NCBI GenBank assembly: GCA_020002185.1
Contig: CM034543.1
Location: forward strand, 55,476,832 to 55,540,831
DNA from: Paraescarpia echinospica
Taxonomy: Eukaryota; Annelida; Polychaeta; Sabellida; Siboglinidae
Length of the DNA: 64,000 nucleotides
Reading direction: 5' to 3'
The first letter of the stretch is position 1; every line of letters begins with the position of its first letter. The notes beneath the pieces were generated by a model that did not search any database, was not told the DNA's origin, and worked only from the letters and a program-made list of their open reading frames with translations. Made by a program: the position numbers and the translations under genes. Shown here in pieces: positions 51,328-64,000 of the stretch.

Positions 51328-54300
51328 GAGAAAAGTGAATGTACTACTGCAATAGACAACATAAATCATCAAACATGAATTAATTTCCACTCCCATAACT
51401 TACGTACTATTTTCTTGTAACTTACGTGACGGAGATGAAAGGGTACCATGTATTCCCCTTTGCGGTTAATCTAGTTGTATGTGTAGCTTGATATCACTCT
51501 AGCTTTCGTGAAGATTTATAACATGCAGGACATCAATTTGGGGTAAGACCACATTACGGATCCGTCCGCGCAAAGAGTGCACTTGAAAATATATTTTTGT
51601 TGTGATATGCGTGAATTGTGTTCGATCACTTTGACATGGGACATGTTTGTTTCGAGAATACTAAACGTACTACTGCATTGGACAAGATAAAACATCAAAC
51701 AGGAATGAGTTTCAACTCCCATAACTTACGTACAATTTTCTTGTAACTTACGTGACGAAGATGAAAGGGTACCATACATTCCCCTTTGCGGTTAATCTAG
51801 TTATATGTGTAGCTTGATATCAGTCTAGCCTTCTTGAAGATTTGTAACATGGAGGACATCAATTTGGGGTAAGTCCACATTACGGATCCGTCCGCGCAAA
51901 GAGTGCACTTGAAAATACAGTTTTGGTGTGACAGGCGTGAATTTTTTCGAACACCTTGACAATGGACATGTCTGTTTCGAGAATACTGAATGTACTATTG
52001 CAATAGACAAGATAAAACATCAAACAGGAATGAATTTCCACTCCCATAACTTACGTACTATTTTCTTGTAACAAACGTGACGGAGATGAAAGGGTACCAT
52101 ACATTCCCTTTTGCCATTAATCTAGTTATATGTGTAGCTTGATATCAGGCTAGCCTTCTTGAAGATTTGTAACATGCAGGAAATTATTTTCGGGTAAGAC
52201 CACATTACGGATCCGTCCGCGCAAAGAGTGCACTTGAATATACCGTTTTGGTGTGATATGCGTGAATTGTTTCGATCACCTTGACATGGGACATGTTTGT
52301 TTCGAGAAAAGTGAATGTACTACTGCAATAGACAACATAAATCATCAAACATGAATGAATTTCCACTCCCATTACTTACGTACTATTTTCTTGTAACTTA
52401 CGTGTCGGAGATGAAAGGGTACCATACATTCCCCTTTGCGGTTAATCTAGTTATATGTGTAGCTTGATATCAGTCTAGCCTTCTTGAAGATTTGTAACAT
52501 GCAGGACATCAATTTTGGGTAAGACCACATGACGGATCCGTCCGCGCAAAGAGTGCACTTAAAAATATCGTTTTGTTGTGATATGCGTGAATTTTGTTCG
52601 ATCACTTTGACATGGGACATGTTTGTTTCGAGAATACTGAACGTACTACTGCATTAGACAAGATAAAACATCAAAAAGGAATGAGTTTCAACTCCCATAA
52701 CTTACGTACTATTTTCTTGTAACTTACGTGACGGAGATGAAAGGGTACCATGTACTCCCCTTTGCGGTTAATCTAGTTGTATGTGTAGCTTGATATCACT
52801 CTAGCCTTCGTGAAGATTTGTAACAAGCAGGACATCAATTTGGGGTAAGACCACATTACGGATCCGTCCGCGCAAAGAGTGCACTTGAAAATACAGTTTT
52901 GGTGTGATATGCGTGAATTTTTTTCGATCACTTTGACATGGGACATGTCTGTTTCGAGAATACTGAATGTACTTCTTCATTAGGCAAGATAAAACATCAA
53001 ACCGGAATGAGTTTCAACTCCCATAACTTACGTACTATTTTCTTGTAACTTACGTGACGAAGATGAAAGGGTACCATACATTCCCCTTTGCGGTTAATCT
53101 AGTTAAATGTGTAGCTTGATATCAGTCTAGCCTTCTTGAAGATTTGTAACATGCAGGACATCAATTTGGGGTATGACCACATTACGGATCCGTCCGCGCA
53201 AAGAGTGCACTTGAAAATACAGTTTTGGTGTGACAGGCGTGAATTTTTTCGAACACCTTGACAATGGACATGTCTGTTTCGAGAATACTGAATGTACTAT
53301 TGCAATAGACAAGATAAAACATCAAACAGGAATGAATTTCCACTCCCATAACTTACGTACTATTTTCTTGTAACAAACGTGACGGAGATGAAAGGGTACC
53401 ATACATTCCCCTGTGCGGATAATCTAGTGATATGTGTAGCTTGATATCAGTCTAGCCTTTATGAAGATTTGTAACATGCAGGACATCAATTTCGGGTAAG
53501 ACCACATTACGGATCCGTCCGCGCAAAGAGTGCACTTGAAAATACCGTTTTGGTGTGATATGCGTGAATTTTTTCGATCACCTTGACAATGGACATGTTT
53601 GTTTCGAGAAAAGTGAATGTACTACTGCAATAGACAACATAAATCATCAAACATGAATGAATTTCCACTCCCATAACTTACGTACTATTTTCTTGTAACT
53701 TACGTGACGGAGATGAAAGGGTACCATGTATTCCCCTTTGCGGTTAATCTAGTTGTATGTGTAGCTTTATATAACTCTAGCTTTCGTGAAGATTTATAAC
53801 ATGCAGGACATCAATTTGGGGTAAGACCACATTACGGATCCGTCCGCGCAAAGAGTGCACTTGAAAATATCTTTTTGTTGTGATATGCGTGAATTGTGTT
53901 CGATCACTTTGACATGGGACATGTTTGTTTCGAGAATACTAAACGTACTACTGCATTGGACAAGATAAAACATCAAACAGGAATGAGTTTCAACTCCCAT
54001 AACTTACGTACTATTTTCTTGTAACTTACGTGATGAAGATGAAAGGGTACCATACATTCCCCTTTGCGGTTAATCTAGTTATATGTGTAGCTTGATATCA
54101 ATCTAGCCTTCTTGAAGATTTGTAACATGCAGGACATAAATTTGGGGTAAGACCACATTACGGATCCGTCCGCGCAAAGAGTGCACTTGAAAATACAGTT
54201 TTGGTGTGACAGGCGTGAATTTTTTCGAACACCTTGACAATGGACATGTCTGTTTCGAGAATACTGAATGTACTATTGCAATAGACAAGATAAAACATCA

Positions 54301-57300
54301 AACAGGAATGAATTTCCACTCCCATAACTTACGTACTATTTTCTTGTAACAAACGTGACGAAGATGAAAGGGTACCATACATTCCCCTTTGCCGTTAATC
54401 TAGTTATATGTGTAGCTTGATATCAGTCTAGCCTTCTTGAAGATTTGTAACATGCAGGAAATTAATTTCGGGGAAGACCACATTACGGATCCGTCCGCGC
54501 AAAGAGTGCACTTGAATATACCGTTTTGGTGTGATATGCGTGACTTTTTTCGATCACCTTGACATGGGACATGTTTGTTTCGAGAAAAGTGAATGTACTA
54601 CTGCAATAGGCAACATAAATCATCAAACATGAATTAATTTCCACTCCCATTATTTACGTACTATTTTCTTGTAACTTACGTGACGGAGATGAAAGGGTAC
54701 CATACATTCCCCTTTGCGGTTAATCTAGTTATATGTGTAGCTTGATATCAGTCTAGCCTTCTTGAAGATTTGTAACATGCAGGACATCAATCTTGGGTAA
54801 GACCACATGACGGATCCGTCCGCGCAAAGAGTGCACTTAAAAATACCGTTTTGTTGTGATATGCGTGAATTTTGTTCGATCACTTTGACATGGGACATGT
54901 TTGTTTCGAGAATACTGAACGTACTACTGCATTAGACAAGATAAAACGTCAAACAGGAATGAGTTTCAACTCCCATAACTTACGTACTATTTTCTTGTAA
55001 CTTACGTGACGGAGATGAAAGGGTACCATGTACTCCCCTTTGCGGTTAATCTAGTTGTATGTGTAGCTTGATATCACTCTAGCCTTCGTGAAGATTTGTA
55101 ACAAGCAGGACATCAATTTGGGGTAAGACCACATTACGGATCCGTCCGCGCAAAGAATGCACTTCAAAATACCGTTTTGTTGTGATATGCGTGAATTGTG
55201 TTCGATCACTTTGACATGGGACATGTTTGTTTCGAGAATACTAAACGTACTACTGCATTGGACAAGATAAAACATCAAACAGGAATGAGTTTCAACTCCC
55301 ATAACTTACGTACTATTTTCTTGTAACTTACGTGACGAAGATGAAAGGGTACCATACATTCCCCTTTGCGGTTAATCTAGTTAAATTTGTAGCTTGATAT
55401 CAGTCTAGCCTTCTTGAAGATTTGTAACATGCAGGACATCAATTTGGGGTAAGACCACATTACGGATCCGTCCGCGCAAAGAGTGCACTTGAAAATACAG
55501 TTTTGGTGTGACAGGCGTGAATTTTTTCGAACACCTTGACAATGGACATGTCTGTTTCCAGAATACTGAATGTACTATTGCAATAGACAAGATAAAACAT
55601 CAAACAGGAATGAATTTCCACTCCCATAACTTACGTACTATTTTCTTGTAACAAACGTGACGGAGATGAAAGGGTACCATACATTCCCCTTTGCCGTTAA
55701 TCTAGTTATATGTGTAGCTTGATATCAGTCTAGCCTTCTTGAAGATTTGTAACATGCAGGACATCAATTTCGGGTAAGACCACATTACGGATCCGTCCGC
55801 GCAAAGAGTGCACTTGAAAATACCGTTTTGGTGTGATATGCGTGAATTTTTTCGATCACCTTGACATGGGACATGTTTGTTTCGAGAAAAGTGAATGTAC
55901 TACTGCAATAGACAACATAAATCATCAAACATGAATTAATTTCCACTCCCATAACTTACGTACTATTTTCTTGTAACTTACGTGACGGAGATGAAAGGGT
56001 ACCATGTATTCCCCTTTGCGGTTAATCTAGTTGTATGTGTAGCTTGATATCACTCTAGCTTTCGTGAAGATTTATAACATGCAGGACATCAATTTGGGGT
56101 AAGACCACATTACGGATCCGTCCGCGCAAAGAGTGCACTTGAAAATATATTTTTGTTGTGATATGCGTGAATTGTGTTCGATCACTTTGACATGGGACAT
56201 GTTTGTTTCGAGAATACTAAACGTACTACTGCATTGGACAAGATAAAACATCAAACAGGAATGAGTTTCAACTCCCATAACTTACGTACTATTTTCTTGT
56301 AACAAACGTGACGGAGATGAAAGGGTACCATACATTCCCTGTTGCGGATAATCAGTGATATGTGAAGCGATAATGTTCAGCCTTCGTGAAGATTTGTAAC
56401 ATGCATTACATCAATTTGGGGTAAGACAACATTACGGATCCGTCCGCGCAAAGAGTGCACTTGAAAATACCGTTTTGGTGTGATATGCGTGAATTTTTTC
56501 GATCACCTTAACATGGGACATGTTTGTTTCGAGAAAAGTGAATGTACTACTGCAATAGACAACATAAATCATCAAACATCAATGAATTTCCACTTCCATA
56601 ACATACGTACTATTTTCTTGTAACTTACGTGACGGAGATGAAAGGGTACCATGTACTCCCCTTTGCGGTTAATCTAGTTGTATGTGTAGCTTGATATCAC
56701 TCTAGCCTTCGTGAAGATTTGTAACAAGCAGGACATCAATTTCGGGTAAGACCACATTACGGATCCGTCCGCGCAAAGAGTGCACTTCAAAATACCGTTT
56801 TGTTGTGATATGCGTGAATTGTGTTCGATCACTTTGACATGGGACATGTTTGTTTCGAGAATACTAAACGTACTACTGCATTGGACAAGATAAAACATCA
56901 AACAGGAATGAGTTTCAACTCCCATAACTTACGTACTATTTTCTTGTAACTTACGTGACGAAGATGAAAGGGAACCATACATTCCCATTTGCGGTTAATC
57001 TAGTTATATGTGTAGCTTGATATCAGTCTAGCCTTCTTGAAGATTTGTAACATGCAGGATATCAATTTGGGGTAAGACCACATTACGGATCCGTCCGCGC
57101 AAAGAGTGCACGTGAAAATACAGTTTTGGTGGGACAGGCGTGAATTTTTTCGGACACCTTGACAATGGACAAGTCTGTTTCGAGAATACTGAATGTACTA
57201 CTGCAATATAAAAGGTAACACATCAAACAGGAATGAATTTCCACTCCCATAACTTACGTACTATTTTCTTGTAACAAACGTGACGGAGATGAAAGGGTAC

Positions 57301-60300
57301 CATACATTCCCCTGTGCGGATAATCTAGTGATATGTGTAGCTTGATATCAGTCTAGCCTTTATGAAGATTTGTAACATGCAGGACATCAATTTCGGGTAA
57401 GACCACATTACGGATCCGTCCGCGCAAAGAGTGCACTTGAAAATACCGTTTTGGTGTGATATGCGTGAATTTTTTCGATCACCTTGACAATGGACATGTT
57501 TGTTTCGAGAAAAGTGAATGTACTACTGCAATAGACAACATAAATCATCAAACATGAATGAATTTCCACTCCCATAACTTACGTACTATTTTCTTGTAAC
57601 TTACGTGACGGAGATGAAAGGGTACCATGTATTCCCCTTTGCGGTTAATCTAGTTGTATGTGTAGCTTGATATCACCCTAGCTTTCGTGAAGATTTATAA
57701 CATGCAGGACATCAATTTGGGGTAAGACCACATTACGGATCCGTCCGCGCAAAGAGTGCACTTGAAAATACCTTTTTGTTGTGATATGCGTGAATTTTTT
57801 CGATCACGTTGACATGGGACATGTTTGTTTCGAGATAACTGAATGTACTACTGCAATAGACAAGATAAATAATCAAACATGAATAAATTTCCACTCCCAT
57901 AACTTACGTACTATTTCTTGTAACTTACGTAACGGAGATGAAAGGGTACCATGTACTCCCCTTTGCGGTTAATCTAGTTGTATGTGTAGCTTGATATCAC
58001 TCTAGCTTTCTTGAAGATTTGTAACATGCAATACATCAATTTGGGGTAAGACCACATTACGGATACGTCCGCGCAGAGTGCACTTTAAAATACCGTTTTG
58101 GTGTAATATGCGTGAATTTTTTCGATCACCTTGACATGGGACATGTTTGTTTCGAGAATACTGAACGTACTACTGCATTAGACAAGATAAAACTTCAAAC
58201 AGGAATGAGCTTCAACTTTCACAACTTACGTACTATTTTCTTGTAACTTACGTGACGGATATGAAAGGGTAACGTACATTCCCTTTTGCGGTTAATCTAA
58301 TTGTATGTGTAGCGTGATATCAATCTAGCCTTCTTGAACATTTGTTACATGCAGGACATCAATTTGGGGTAAGACCACATTACGGATCTGTCCGCGCAAA
58401 GAGTGCACTTGAAAATACAGTTTTGGTGTGACAGGCGTGAATTTTTTCGAACACCTTGACAATGGACATGTCTGTTTCGAGAATGCTGAATGTACTACTG
58501 CAATAGACAAGATAAAACATCAAACAGGAATGAATTTCCACTCCCATAACTTACGTACTATTTTCTTGTAACAAACGTGACGGAGATGAAAGGGTACCAT
58601 ACATTCCCCTTTGCGGTTAATCTAGTTATATGTGTAGCTTGATATCAGTCTAGCCTTCTTGAAGATTTGTAACATGCAGAACATCAATTTCGGGTAAGAC
58701 CACATTACGGATCCGTCCGCGCAAAGAGTGCACCTGAAAATACCGTTTTGGTGTGATATGCGTGAATTTTTTCGATCACCTTGACATGGAACATGTTTGT
58801 TTCGAGAAAAGTGCATGTACTACTGCAATAGACAACATAAATCATCAAACATGAATTAATTTCCACTCCCATAACTTACGTACTATTTTCTGGTAACTTA
58901 CGTGACGGAGATGAAAGGGTACCATGTATTCCCCTTTGCGGTTAATCTAGTTGTATGTGTAGCTTGATATCACTCTAGCTTTCGTGAAGATTAATAACAT
59001 GCAGGACATCAATTTGGGGTAAGACCACATTACGGATACGTCCGCGCAGAGTGCACTTGAAAATACCGTTTTGCTGTAATATGCGTGAATTTTTTCAATC
59101 ACCTTGACATGGGACATGTTTGTTTCGACAATACTGAACGTACTACTGCATTAGACAAGATAAAACTTCAAACAGGAATGAGCTTCAACTTCCACAACTT
59201 ACGTACTATTTTCTTGTAACTTACGTGACGGACATTAAAGGGTAACGTACATTCCCCTTTGCGGTTAATTAGTTGTATGTGTAGCGTGATATCAATCTAG
59301 CCTTCTTGAACATTTGTTACATGCAGGACATCAATTTGGGGTAAGACCACATTACGGATCTGTCCGCGCAAAGAGTGCACTTGAAAATACAGTTTTGGTG
59401 TGACAGGCGTGAATTTTTTCGAACACCTTGACAATGGACATGTCTGTTTCGAGAATACTGAAAGTACTACTGCAATAGAAAAGATAAAACATCAAACAGG
59501 AATGAATTTCCACTCCCATAACTTACGTACTATTTTCTTGTAACAAACGTGACGGAGATGAAAGGGTACCATACATTCCCCTTTGCGGTTAATCTAGTTA
59601 TATGTGTAGCTTGATATCAGTCTAGCCTTGTTGAAGATTTGTAACATGCAGGACATCAATTTCGGGTAAGACCACATTACGGATCCGTCCGCGCAAAGAG
59701 TGCACTTGAAAATACCGTTTTGGTGTGATATGCGTGAATTTTTTCGATCACCTTAACATGGGACATGTTTGTTTCGAGAATAGTGAATGTACTACTGCAA
59801 TAGACAACATAAATCATCAAACATGAATGAATTTCCACTTCCATAACTTACGTACTATTTTCTTGTAACTTACGTGACGGAGATGAAAGTGTACCATGTA
59901 CTCCCCTTTTCGGTTAATCTAGTTGTATGTGTAGCTTGATATCACTCTAGCTTTCGTGAAGATTTGTAACATGCAGGACATCAATTTGAGGTAAGACCAC
60001 ATTACGGATTCGTCCGCGCAGAATGCACTTGAAAATACCGTTTTGGTGTAATATGCGTGAATTTTTTCGATCACCTTGACATGGGACATGTTTGTTTCGA
60101 GAATACTTAACGTACTACTGCATTAGACAAGATAAAACTTCAAACAGGAATGAGTTTCAACTTCCACAACTTACGTACTATTTTCTTGTAACTTACGTGA
60201 CGGACATGAAAGGGTAACGTACATTCCCCTTGCGGTTAATCTAGTTGTATGTGTAGCGTGATATAAATCTAGCCTTCTTGAACATTTGTAACATGCAGGA

Positions 60301-63300
60301 CATCAATTTGGGGTAAGACCACATTACGGATCTGTCCGCGCAAAGAGTGCACTTGAAAATACAGTTTTGGTGTGATATGCGTGAATTGTTTTCGATCACT
60401 TTGACATGGGACATGTTTGTTTCGAGAATACTGAATGTACTACTGCAATAGACAAAACAAAACATCAAACAGGAATGAATTTCTACTCCCATGACTTACG
60501 TACTATTTTCTTGTAACTTACGTGACGAAGATGAAAGGGTACCATACATTCCCCTTTGCGGTTATTCTAGTTATATGTGTAGCTTGATATCATTCTAGCC
60601 TTCTTGAAGATTTTTAACATGCAGGACATCAATTTGGGGTAAGACCACATTACGGATCCGTCAGCGCAAAGAGTGCACTTGAAAATACAGTTTTGGTGTG
60701 ACAGGCGTGAATTTTTTCGAACACCTTGACAATGGACATGTCTGTTTCGAGAATACTGAATGTACTACTGCAATAGACAAGATAAAACATCAAACAGGAA
60801 TGAATTTCCACTCCCATAACTTACGTACTATTTTCTTGTAACAAACGTGACGGAGATGAAAGGTTACCATACATTCCCCTTTGCGGTTAATCTAGTTATA
60901 TGTGTAGCTTGATATCAGTCTAGCCTTCTTGAAGATTTGTAACATGCAGAACATCAATTTCGGGTAAGACCACATTACGGATCCGTCCGCGCAAAGAGTG
61001 CACTTGAAAATACCGTTTTGGTGTGATATGCGTGAATTTTTTCGATCACCTTGACATGGGACATGTTTGTTTCGAGAAAAGTGCATGTACTACTGCAATA
61101 GACAAAATAAATCATCAAACATGAATGAATTTCCACTCCCATAACTTACGTACTATTTTCTGGTAACTTACGTGACGGAGATGAAAGGGTACCATGTATT
61201 CCCCTTTGCGGTTAATCTAGTTTTATGTGTAGCTTGATATCACTCTAGCTTTCGTGAAGATTAATAACATGCAGGACATCAATTTGGGGTAAGACCACAT
61301 TACGGATACGTCCGCGCAGAGTGCACTTGAAAATACCGTTTTGGTGTAATATGCGTGAATTTTTTCGATCACCTTGACATGGGACATGTTTGTTTCGAGA
61401 ATACTGAACGTACTACTGCATTAGACAAGATAAAACTTCAAACAGGAATGAGCTTCAACTTCCACAACTTACGTACTATTTTCTTGTAACTTACGTGACG
61501 GACATGAAAGGGTAACGTACATTCCCCTTTGCGGTTAATCTAGTTGTATGTGTAGCGTGATATCAATCTAGCCTTCTTGAACATTTGTTACATGCAGGAC
61601 ATCAATTTGGGGTAAGACCACATTACGGATCTGTCCGCGCAAAGAGTGCACTTGAAAATACAGTTTTGGTGTGACAGGCGTGAATTTTTTCGAACACCTT
61701 GACAATGGACATGTCTGTTTCGAGAATACTGAAAGTACTACTGCAATAGACAAGATAAAACATCAAACAGGAATGAATTTCCACTCCCATAACTTACGTA
61801 CTATTTTCTTTTAACAAACGTGACGGAGATGAAAGGGTACCATACATTCCGCTTTGCGGTTAATCTAGTTATATGTGTCGCTTGATATCAGTCTAGCCTT
61901 GTTGAAGATTTGTAACATGCAGGACATCAATTTCGGGTAAGACCACATTACGGATCCGTCCGCGCAAAGAGTGCACTTGAAAATACCGTTTTGGTGTGAT
62001 ATGCGTGAATTGTTTCGATCACCTTAACATGGGACATGTTTGTTTCGAGAATAGTGAATGTACTACTGCAATAGACAACATAAATCATCAAACATGAATG
62101 AATTTCCACTTCCATAACTTACGTACTATTTTCTTGTAACTTACGTGACGGAGATGAAAGGGTACCATGTACTCCCCTTTTCGGTTAATCTAGTTGTATG
62201 TGTAGCTTGATATCACTCTAGCTTTCGTGAAGATTTGTAACATGCAGGACATCAATTTGAGGTAAGACCACATTACGGATTCGTCCGCGCAGAATGCACT
62301 TGAAAATACCGTTTTGGTGTAATATGCGTGAATTTTTTCGATCACCTTGACATGGGACATGTTTGTTTCGAGAATACTTAACGTACTACTGCATTAGACA
62401 AGATAAAACTTCAAACAGGAATGAGTTTCAACTTCCACAACTTACGTACTATTTTCTTGTAACTTACGTGACGGACATGAAAGGGTAACGTACATTCCCC
62501 TTGCGGTTAATCTAGTTGTATGTGTAGCGTGATATAAATCTAGCCTTCTTGAACATTTGTAACATGCAGGACATCAATTTGGGGTAAGACCACATTACGG
62601 ATCTGTCCGCGCAAAGAGTGCACTTGAAAATACAGTTTTGGTGTGATATGCGTGAATTGTTTTCGATCACTTTGACATGGGACATGTTTGTTTCGAGAAT
62701 ACTAAATGTACTACTGCAATAGACAAAACAAAACATCAAACAGGAATGAATTTCTACTCCCATGACTTACGTACTATTTTCTTGTAACTTACGTGACGAA
62801 GATGAAAGGGTACCATACATTCCCCTTTGCGGTTAATCTAGTTATATGTGTAGCTTGATATCAGTCTATCCTTCTTGAAGATTTGTAACATGCAGGACAT
62901 CAATTTGGGGTAAGACCACATTACGGATCCGTCCGCGCAAAGAGTGCACTTGAAAATACAGTTTTGGTGTGACAGGCGTGAATTTTTTCGAACACCTTGA
63001 CAATGGACATGTCTGTTTCGAGAATACTGAATGTACTACTGCAATAGACAAGATAAAACATCAAACAGGAATGAAATTTCCACTCCCATAACTTACGTAC
63101 TATTTTCTTGTAACAAACGTGACGGAGATGAAAGGTTACCATACATTCCCCTTTGCGGTTAATCTAGTTATATGTGTAGCTTGATATCAGTCTAGCCTTC
63201 TTGAAGATTTGTAACATGCAGGACATCAATTTCGGGTAAGACCACATTACGGATCCGTCCGCGCAAAGAGTGCACTTGAAAATACCGTTTTGGTGTGATA

Positions 63301-64000
63301 TGCGTGAATTTTTTCGATCACCTTGACATGGGACATGTTTGTTTCGAGAAAAGTGCATGTACTACTGCAATAGACAAAATAAATCATCAAACATGAATGA
63401 ATTTCCAATCCCATAACTTACGTACTATTTTCTGGTAACTTACGTGACGGAGATGAAAGGGTACCATGTATTCCCCTTTGCGGTTAATCTAGTTTTATGT
63501 GTAGCTTGATATCACTCTAGCTTTCGTGAAGATTAATAACATGCAGGACATCAATTTGGGGTAAGACCACATTACGGATACGTCCGCGCAGAGTGCACTT
63601 GAAAATACCGTTTTGGTGTAATATGCGTGAATTTTTTCGATCACCTTGACATGGGACATGTTTGTTTCGAGAATACTGAACGTATTACTGCATTAGACAA
63701 GATAAAACTTCAAACAGGAATGAGCTTCAACTTCCACAACTTACGTACTAATTTCTTGTAACTTACGTGACGGACATGAAAGGGTAACGTACATTCCCCT
63801 TTGCGGTTAATCTAGTTGTATGTGTAGCGTGATATCAATCTAGCCTTCTTGAACATTTGTTACATGCAGGACATCAATTTGGGGTAAGACCACATTACGG
63901 ATCTGTCCGCGCAAAGAGTGCACTTGAAAATACAGTTTTGGTGTGACAGGCGTGAATTTTTTCGAACACCTTGACAATGGACATGTCTGTTTCGAGAATA
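51328..64000 (+). repeat. 326-bp satellite, right block with 7-monomer higher-order repeat (about 39 monomers)
   Basis: Same monomer family as the left block but different subfamilies: gacaggcgtg..cgaacaccttgacaatgg, gagaaaagtg..aacataaatcatc, aacaaacgtgacgg and caatttcgggtaag types. Variant order repeats every 7 monomers: 51516, 53794 and 56072 match at 2278-bp steps, as do 51825/54103 and 53127/55405. Toward the right end 58622, 60892 and 63164 match at about 2271 bp, as do 60241/62512. Both flanks of the block continue outside the window or into the gap. Confidence 0.92.

Noticed and set aside
28899..64000. Recurrent 60-83-codon minus-strand ORFs in the 326-bp satellite
   Set aside because: Open in only part of the monomers, broken by single substitutions or indels in others, no domain, and no sign of codon-position bias.
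28899..64000. CENP-B box in the 326-bp satellite
   Set aside because: I checked the TTCG-containing stretches (ccttcgtgaag, tttcgagaatac, ttcgatcacttt); none has the required A and CGGG at the proper spacing.
28899..64000. Tandem 5S rRNA, tRNA or spliced-leader gene array
   Set aside because: The unit length is suggestive, but no 5S sequence, no A/B boxes, and no conserved Sm site (the T-run varies between monomers) were found.

Overview
This window is animal nuclear DNA, most likely from a non-arthropod invertebrate. The evidence is a split neurotransmitter-receptor gene with GT..AG introns, a TTAGGG-type telomeric array, a decayed CR1/Jockey-like LINE, and tens of kilobases of tandem satellite. 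There is no prokaryotic gene organisation. Two 1000-N runs (27899-28898, 50328-51327) are assembly gaps of arbitrary size.

The only host gene I can support is on the minus strand. Two consecutive exons of an anion-type Cys-loop receptor (GABA-A/glycine/Rdl family) lie at 7848-7969 and 1188-1255. They join in phase (phase 1), have consensus splice sites, and the second is exactly 68 nt, the size I recall for the homologous exon in GABA-A and glycine receptor genes. Upstream exons would lie to the right (beyond 8 kb) and downstream exons left of base 1. The window is therefore a small part of one gene whose introns are filled with repeats.

Layout. 1-1187: downstream intron with low-complexity TATGTG-rich tracts. 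1188-1255: 68-nt exon. 1265-1378: interstitial TTAGGG array that forms the 3' end of the intron on the gene strand, where it supplies CTAAC branch-point-like motifs and an AG-free tract. 1453-4778: 36-bp minisatellite in two homogeneous halves around a degenerate core. 4779-5213: CA/CG-rich, Z-DNA-prone DNA. 5481-5897: fold-back element. About 5915-7760: broken LINE, sense to the host gene, ending in an inverted copy of its own edge. 7848-7969: 122-nt exon. 7970-8659: unique DNA. 8660-27898: 47-bp satellite with higher-order repeats. After the first gap, a 326-bp satellite runs from 28899 to 64000, broken by the second gap. Its right block is organised as a 7-monomer higher-order repeat of about 2.27 kb.

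The long ORFs across the minisatellites come from repeat units that lack stop triplets and are not called as genes. The most notable observation is the telomeric array acting as the 3' splice-site region of a receptor intron.
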